Shown here in pieces: positions 61,118 to 64,000 of a DNA stretch of 64,000 bases (the stretch's first letter is position 1; the number at the start of each line of letters is the position of its first letter). Source of the DNA: Candidatus Bathyarchaeota archaeon (GTDB lineage Archaea > Thermoproteota > Bathyarchaeia > Bathyarchaeales > SOJC01); the NCBI GenBank assembly GCA_020354575.1, contig CP070649.1:1139575-1203574 (forward strand), written 5' to 3'. The position numbers were made by a program, and so were the translations under genes. The notes under the pieces are model-generated. The model was given only the letters and a program-made list of their open reading frames with translations. It searched no databases and was not told the DNA's origin.

Positions 61118-62751
61118 TTTTGAAACTTGTCAATTTTTTGCAGGAACACTTTTCTTAGCAATGAGATTGGCAGGTAACCATTTGCTGTTATTGTATCATG
61201 GAAGAATTTCTCGCTGAATTTCTGCCCCATCTTTTGCTGAATTTCTTCTCGCAACTGGAGTATCAAATGCTTGCCTAATAGGTATGAAAGGGCATAGCTT
61301 GGTGTTTGGGTATAACGACGAACTTCAGCGACAGCTCCCTCCCGTGACATCCCAACTTCTTTAACCAACATTTCAACAGCTTGATCAAAACTCATCTCGC
61401 CTTGTGATAACTTGACGTCAACAATGATTCTCACTGCGCGCCACAGTACATCATTAATTTGAATTAACTTAGCTTCTGAGCTTTTAACGAAACCATGTTC
61501 CATCATCATTTGCTCGCAGTAATGAGCCCACCCTTCAGTTGTCTCCGTTCCTCCACCTAGCATGTGGACTAAGGAACTTCTATTTGAAATTGTTCCTTGA
61601 AGAAAGTGACCTGGGAAAGCTTCGTGAACTGCGGTGTTTCGAATACTTGTATAATTCAGATGCTTGCCTATGTTTGCAATATCCTTTGGGCGAGTGACTA
61701 TGTAGACTCCTATCATTGGCTTGTCGAATCTTGAGGGCATCATCATGGCAGCAAAGGGAATAATTGGCGCTAAGAATGCTGGGGTTTCTTCGACTATCAG
61801 CTTGTCATCTTCATAAACTGTGGCGATATTGTGCTTTATTATGAACTCTTTGGCATCGGTCATTGCCTCGCTTGTCGCCTTTAGAGCTTCTTCAAGAGTT
61901 TTCGGGGCATTTTTTTCAATCATTTTCATGACTTCCTCGACACTTCTTCCTGGGGCTATTTGAGCTGCAATTTTCGCCCTATCTTCCTTCAAGTCATTCA
62001 GATATTTTTCCCCTGTTTGGTAGATCTCTTCAGGGGACATTCCGAGACCACGAAGGTTGATGAGTTTTTCGAATTTTTCTTTGCCCAGCGCCCAATTTTC
62101 AGTCGTCTTGGGCTTTAAACTTTGAAGCCATTGTAGATGTTCTTGAAAGGGCTTTTCTATGTCCTTTGCAGCCTTCTCAAGTTGTTCGTGAAGTCTATCC
62201 GAGATTTTATCCTTTGATGCTGCAGCAATGAATTGGAATAATCCTGGTATCTGCTGTGCTGACTCGATCGCGATTTCAGTCCATAGCTTCACCGGCTGTG
62301 AGTTTGCGAATCGTGACTGGAACTCTTTTAGATATTGAGGAACTTTCTTCATTCTCTCTACAATGGCTGCTATTCGTTTTTCCAAGGGTGCATAATCTCT
62401 AGTGATCATAGCAAAGAAGGTAGAACCAATCATTCCGAAAGCGTCTGGGTCCAACTCGTGCTGGCGTTGTTCATAAAATTCAAATCTGTTCATTTCTAAA
62501 GCTTTCTCTAATACTTGCCAATCAATTTTGTTATTGTCATTTAAAGCATTGTATTCAATTGTTTCCTTCATGTGCTTGACGGTTTCTTCAAGGATCTTCA
62601 AATTTTCAAGTATATGTTCAGTGTTGCCCTTAGGCAGCAAATTATCATAAGGATCATGAAGACCTAAGAAGCTAGCCCATGTAGGGTTTTTTTCGAAGAA
62701 TCGGTCGAATGTCTCTTTTTTTAATTTTTCGAATCTTTCATCTGCACTCAA
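61114..62751 (-). CDS. DUF885-family metallopeptidase-like protein
   Basis: A 545-residue helical protein of the DUF885 family (M3/M32-like gluzincin relatives). Metal motif [11 protein letters not shown] (HExxxGH) with a downstream glutamate in [13 protein letters not shown]-terminal [19 protein letters not shown] is typical. No signal peptide, so cytoplasmic. Members are thought to be carboxypeptidases. TTG start at 62751. It converges on the chelatase gene with a four-base overlap. Confidence 0.88.
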   Translation of the reverse strand: MSADERFEKLKKETFDRFFEKNPTWASFLGLHDPYDNLLPKGNTEHILENLKILEETVKHMKETIEYNALNDNNKIDWQVLEKALEMNRFEFYEQRQHELDPDAFGMIGSTFFAMITRDYAPLEKRIAAIVERMKKVPQYLKEFQSRFANSQPVKLWTEIAIESAQQIPGLFQFIAAASKDKISDRLHEQLEKAAKDIEKPFQEHLQWLQSLKPKTTENWALGKEKFEKLINLRGLGMSPEEIYQTGEKYLNDLKEDRAKIAAQIAPGRSVEEVMKMIEKNAPKTLEEALKATSEAMTDAKEFIIKHNIATVYEDDKLIVEETPAFLAPIIPFAAMMMPSRFDKPMIGVYIVTRPKDIANIGKHLNYTSIRNTAVHEAFPGHFLQGTISNRSSLVHMLGGGTETTEGWAHYCEQMMMEHGFVKSSEAKLIQINDVLWRAVRIIVDVKLSQGEMSFDQAVEMLVKEVGMSREGAVAEVRRYTQTPSYALSYLLGKHLILQLREEIQQKMGQKFSEKFFHDTITANGYLPISLLRKVFLQKIDKFQN

Positions 62752-62794
62752 AGCTTTACACCTTAGCGAAGATAGAAAGGTGCCTCATAATTAA

Positions 62795-62804
62795 GCTTTA
62801 AATG
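62795..62804 (+). promoter_or_regulatory. TATA box of purE
   Basis: GCTTTAAATG lies about 27 bases before ATG 62827, so the gene is leaderless and the upstream TTG at 62812 is excluded. Confidence 0.55.
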
Positions 62805-62826
62805 GTTTTTCTTGCAATATTACACC

Positions 62827-63300
62827 ATGCCTAAAGGGAAAATCGTTGTTTTCATGGGATCAAAGAAGGATTACGAGTTTGCCTCTCGCATAAACAAATT
62901 CTTGAAGCAAGAGGGTTTTGGGATTCAGTGTGACTACTTGATTGCCTCCGCTCACAAAACTCCTCAGAAATTATTAGAAGAAGTTAACAAACATGAGGGA
63001 ACAGAGGAGCCCATCGTTTTCATAACTGTTGCAGGACTGTCTGATGCCCTTTCAGGGGTTGTAGCTGGAGCTACGAGTCATCCTGTAGTCGCGTGTCCTC
63101 CTGATTTAGAAAAGTTTGGGTGGGCAAAATTCTTTTCTTCAGCGGTGACTCCCCAAGGGATTTCTGTTGCTTATGTTCCAAGACCTGAGAATGCTGCATT
63201 ATCCGCTGTTAAAATGATTGCTCTTTCAGATCCAGCTCTGAGAGGAAGGGTTAAGGTTTACATGCAGAGGCTTAAAGAAATAGCAAAAGCCAAAATCTAG
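62827..63300 (+). CDS. purE: PurE-type phosphoribosylaminoimidazole carboxylase/mutase, class II-like
   Basis: A 157-residue PurE-fold protein: FMGSKKDYEFASRIN, the catalytic IASAHKTPQKLL, FITVAGLSDALSGVVAGATSHPVVACPP. The SAHK reading, AGLSDALSGVVAG loop and long C-terminal part look more like class II PurE (AIR carboxylase with CO2, as in animal PAICS) than bacterial class I with SAHRTP. No purK is near, in line with that. Thirteen bases before purC on the same strand. Confidence 0.88.
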   Translation: MPKGKIVVFMGSKKDYEFASRINKFLKQEGFGIQCDYLIASAHKTPQKLLEEVNKHEGTEEPIVFITVAGLSDALSGVVAGATSHPVVACPPDLEKFGWAKFFSSAVTPQGISVAYVPRPENAALSAVKMIALSDPALRGRVKVYMQRLKEIAKAKI

Positions 63301-63313
63301 TTGGAAATAGTAG

Positions 63314-64000
63314 ATGATTCAAGAAATTATCCTTAAAACACATCTTCCCCTTTCATTCTTGAAAAGAGGGAAAGTTAGGGACATCTATGACTTGGGTGAA
63401 AAACTGCTTATCGTTTCAACTGACCGTATCTCAGCTTTCGATGTTGTTCTTCCTAATGGTATTCCTTGCAAAGGCGAGGCTCTAAACAGGTTATCCGCCT
63501 ATTGGTTTGACGAAACACGAGACATTATAAAAAACCATGTTTTGGAGGTTGTTGACCCTAGAACCGTTCTGGTAAGAAGAACACAGCCGATTTCAGTCGA
63601 ATTCGTCGTGCGCGGCTATCTTTATGGCTTAGCGTGGAAAAGCTATCAAAGGGGGAGGTCTATTTGTGGCGTAACTTTGCCAAAAGGATTGAAAAAAGCC
63701 GAGAAACTGCCTAACCCCATTCTAACCCCTACTACAAAAGCTGAACAAGGGCATGACATTGAGATGACCTTCAAAGAAGCAGAAATGAAAGTGGGGAAGA
63801 AGCTAGTGAAGGAAGTTGCGGATATTTGTATGAGAATATATGAAAGGGCTTCAGCGAAAGCTGAGGCTAATGGTATAATTGTTGCCGATACGAAGATGGA
63901 GTTTGGGCTTCTCGATAATGAGCTAGTTCTCATAGATGAGCTTTTGACCCCTGACTCATCTAGGTTTTGGCCAAAGATGAAATATGCAATTGGAAAGTCT
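63314..64000 (+). CDS. purC: SAICAR synthetase PurC (partial, runs off the window)
   Basis: The first 229 codons are seen, with no stop: FLKRGKVRDIYDLGEKLLIV, STDRISAFDVVLPNGIPCKG, EFVVRGYLYGLAWKSYQ, LPNPILTPTTKAEQGHD, DTKMEFGLLDNELVLIDELL. These are the ATP and substrate motifs of PurC. ATG 63314 follows purE closely, so both steps from AIR to SAICAR are coupled. Only the C-terminal end is missing. Confidence 0.96.
   Translation, partial: MIQEIILKTHLPLSFLKRGKVRDIYDLGEKLLIVSTDRISAFDVVLPNGIPCKGEALNRLSAYWFDETRDIIKNHVLEVVDPRTVLVRRTQPISVEFVVRGYLYGLAWKSYQRGRSICGVTLPKGLKKAEKLPNPILTPTTKAEQGHDIEMTFKEAEMKVGKKLVKEVADICMRIYERASAKAEANGIIVADTKMEFGLLDNELVLIDELLTPDSSRFWPKMKYAIGKS

Overview
The window is from an archaeon, most likely a member of Bathyarchaeia (Thermoproteota). 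Direct evidence: archaeal TFB, Gar1, SRP19, ribosomal protein S8e, a PAC2 proteasome-assembly protein, an archaeal-type PGK, intron-bearing tRNA genes, TATA boxes about 25 bases upstream of near-leaderless starts, and frequent TTG/GTG starts. SMC-ScpA-ScpB beside Hdr/Mvh modules and acyl-CoA metabolism fits Bathyarchaeia, but that placement is inference. No ribosomal RNA, CRISPR array, IS element or phage region was seen.

Layout. 1-2.5 kb: C-terminus of an RqcH/NEMF-like protein, a CBS/zinc-ribbon protein and a radical SAM enzyme. 2.6-24.4 kb: a large redox locus. A minus-strand operon (20965 down to 4271) encodes an FrhB-like flavoprotein, an HdrC-GltD fusion, three consecutive HdrA-type modules (one split in two genes, two as ~1,010-1,025-residue fusions) each followed by an MvhD-like protein, then FlxC, FlxB and FlxA. 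HdrC and HdrB form their own minus-strand pair (24382-22991). Two GcvH-like lipoyl carriers and a CoA-disulfide-reductase-like flavoprotein are interleaved on the plus strand. Together these look like an electron-bifurcating Hdr-Flx hub with several possible electron-entry points and a lipoyl-protein link.

24.6-27 kb: bacterial-type GAPDH, archaeal PGK and an intron-containing initiator tRNA. 27-37.7 kb: housekeeping genes (PAC2, DUF116, zinc ribbon/coiled coil, TFB, Gar1, a sulfite-oxidase-fold protein, SRP19, S8e, ScpB-ScpA-SMC and a DUF2096-like protein). 37.7-43 kb: a looser region with a Nudix hydrolase, a truncated metallo-beta-lactamase-fold gene, three small membrane proteins, an Lrp regulator, a frameshifted zinc-ribbon ORF, an elongator tRNA-Met with an odd intron, a hydrolase, an MFS carrier and tRNA-Thr. 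It is rich in GCATGCAT palindromes, which recur between genes across the window.

43-58 kb: a methylmalonyl-CoA/biotin carboxylase region (epimerase, biotin ligase, 12S-like, 5S-like and biotin carrier subunits; biotin carboxylase plus a second carrier; methylmalonyl-CoA mutase large subunit), interspersed with CysS, glycerate 2-kinase, a 2-hydroxyacid dehydrogenase and an aminotransferase. The set can connect propionyl-CoA, methylmalonyl-CoA, succinyl-CoA, pyruvate and oxaloacetate. 58-64 kb: nitroreductase, a ChlI-ChlD-type chelatase protein, a DUF885 peptidase, PurE and the start of PurC, which runs off the window. All functional statements rest on reading protein motifs; no database search was possible.
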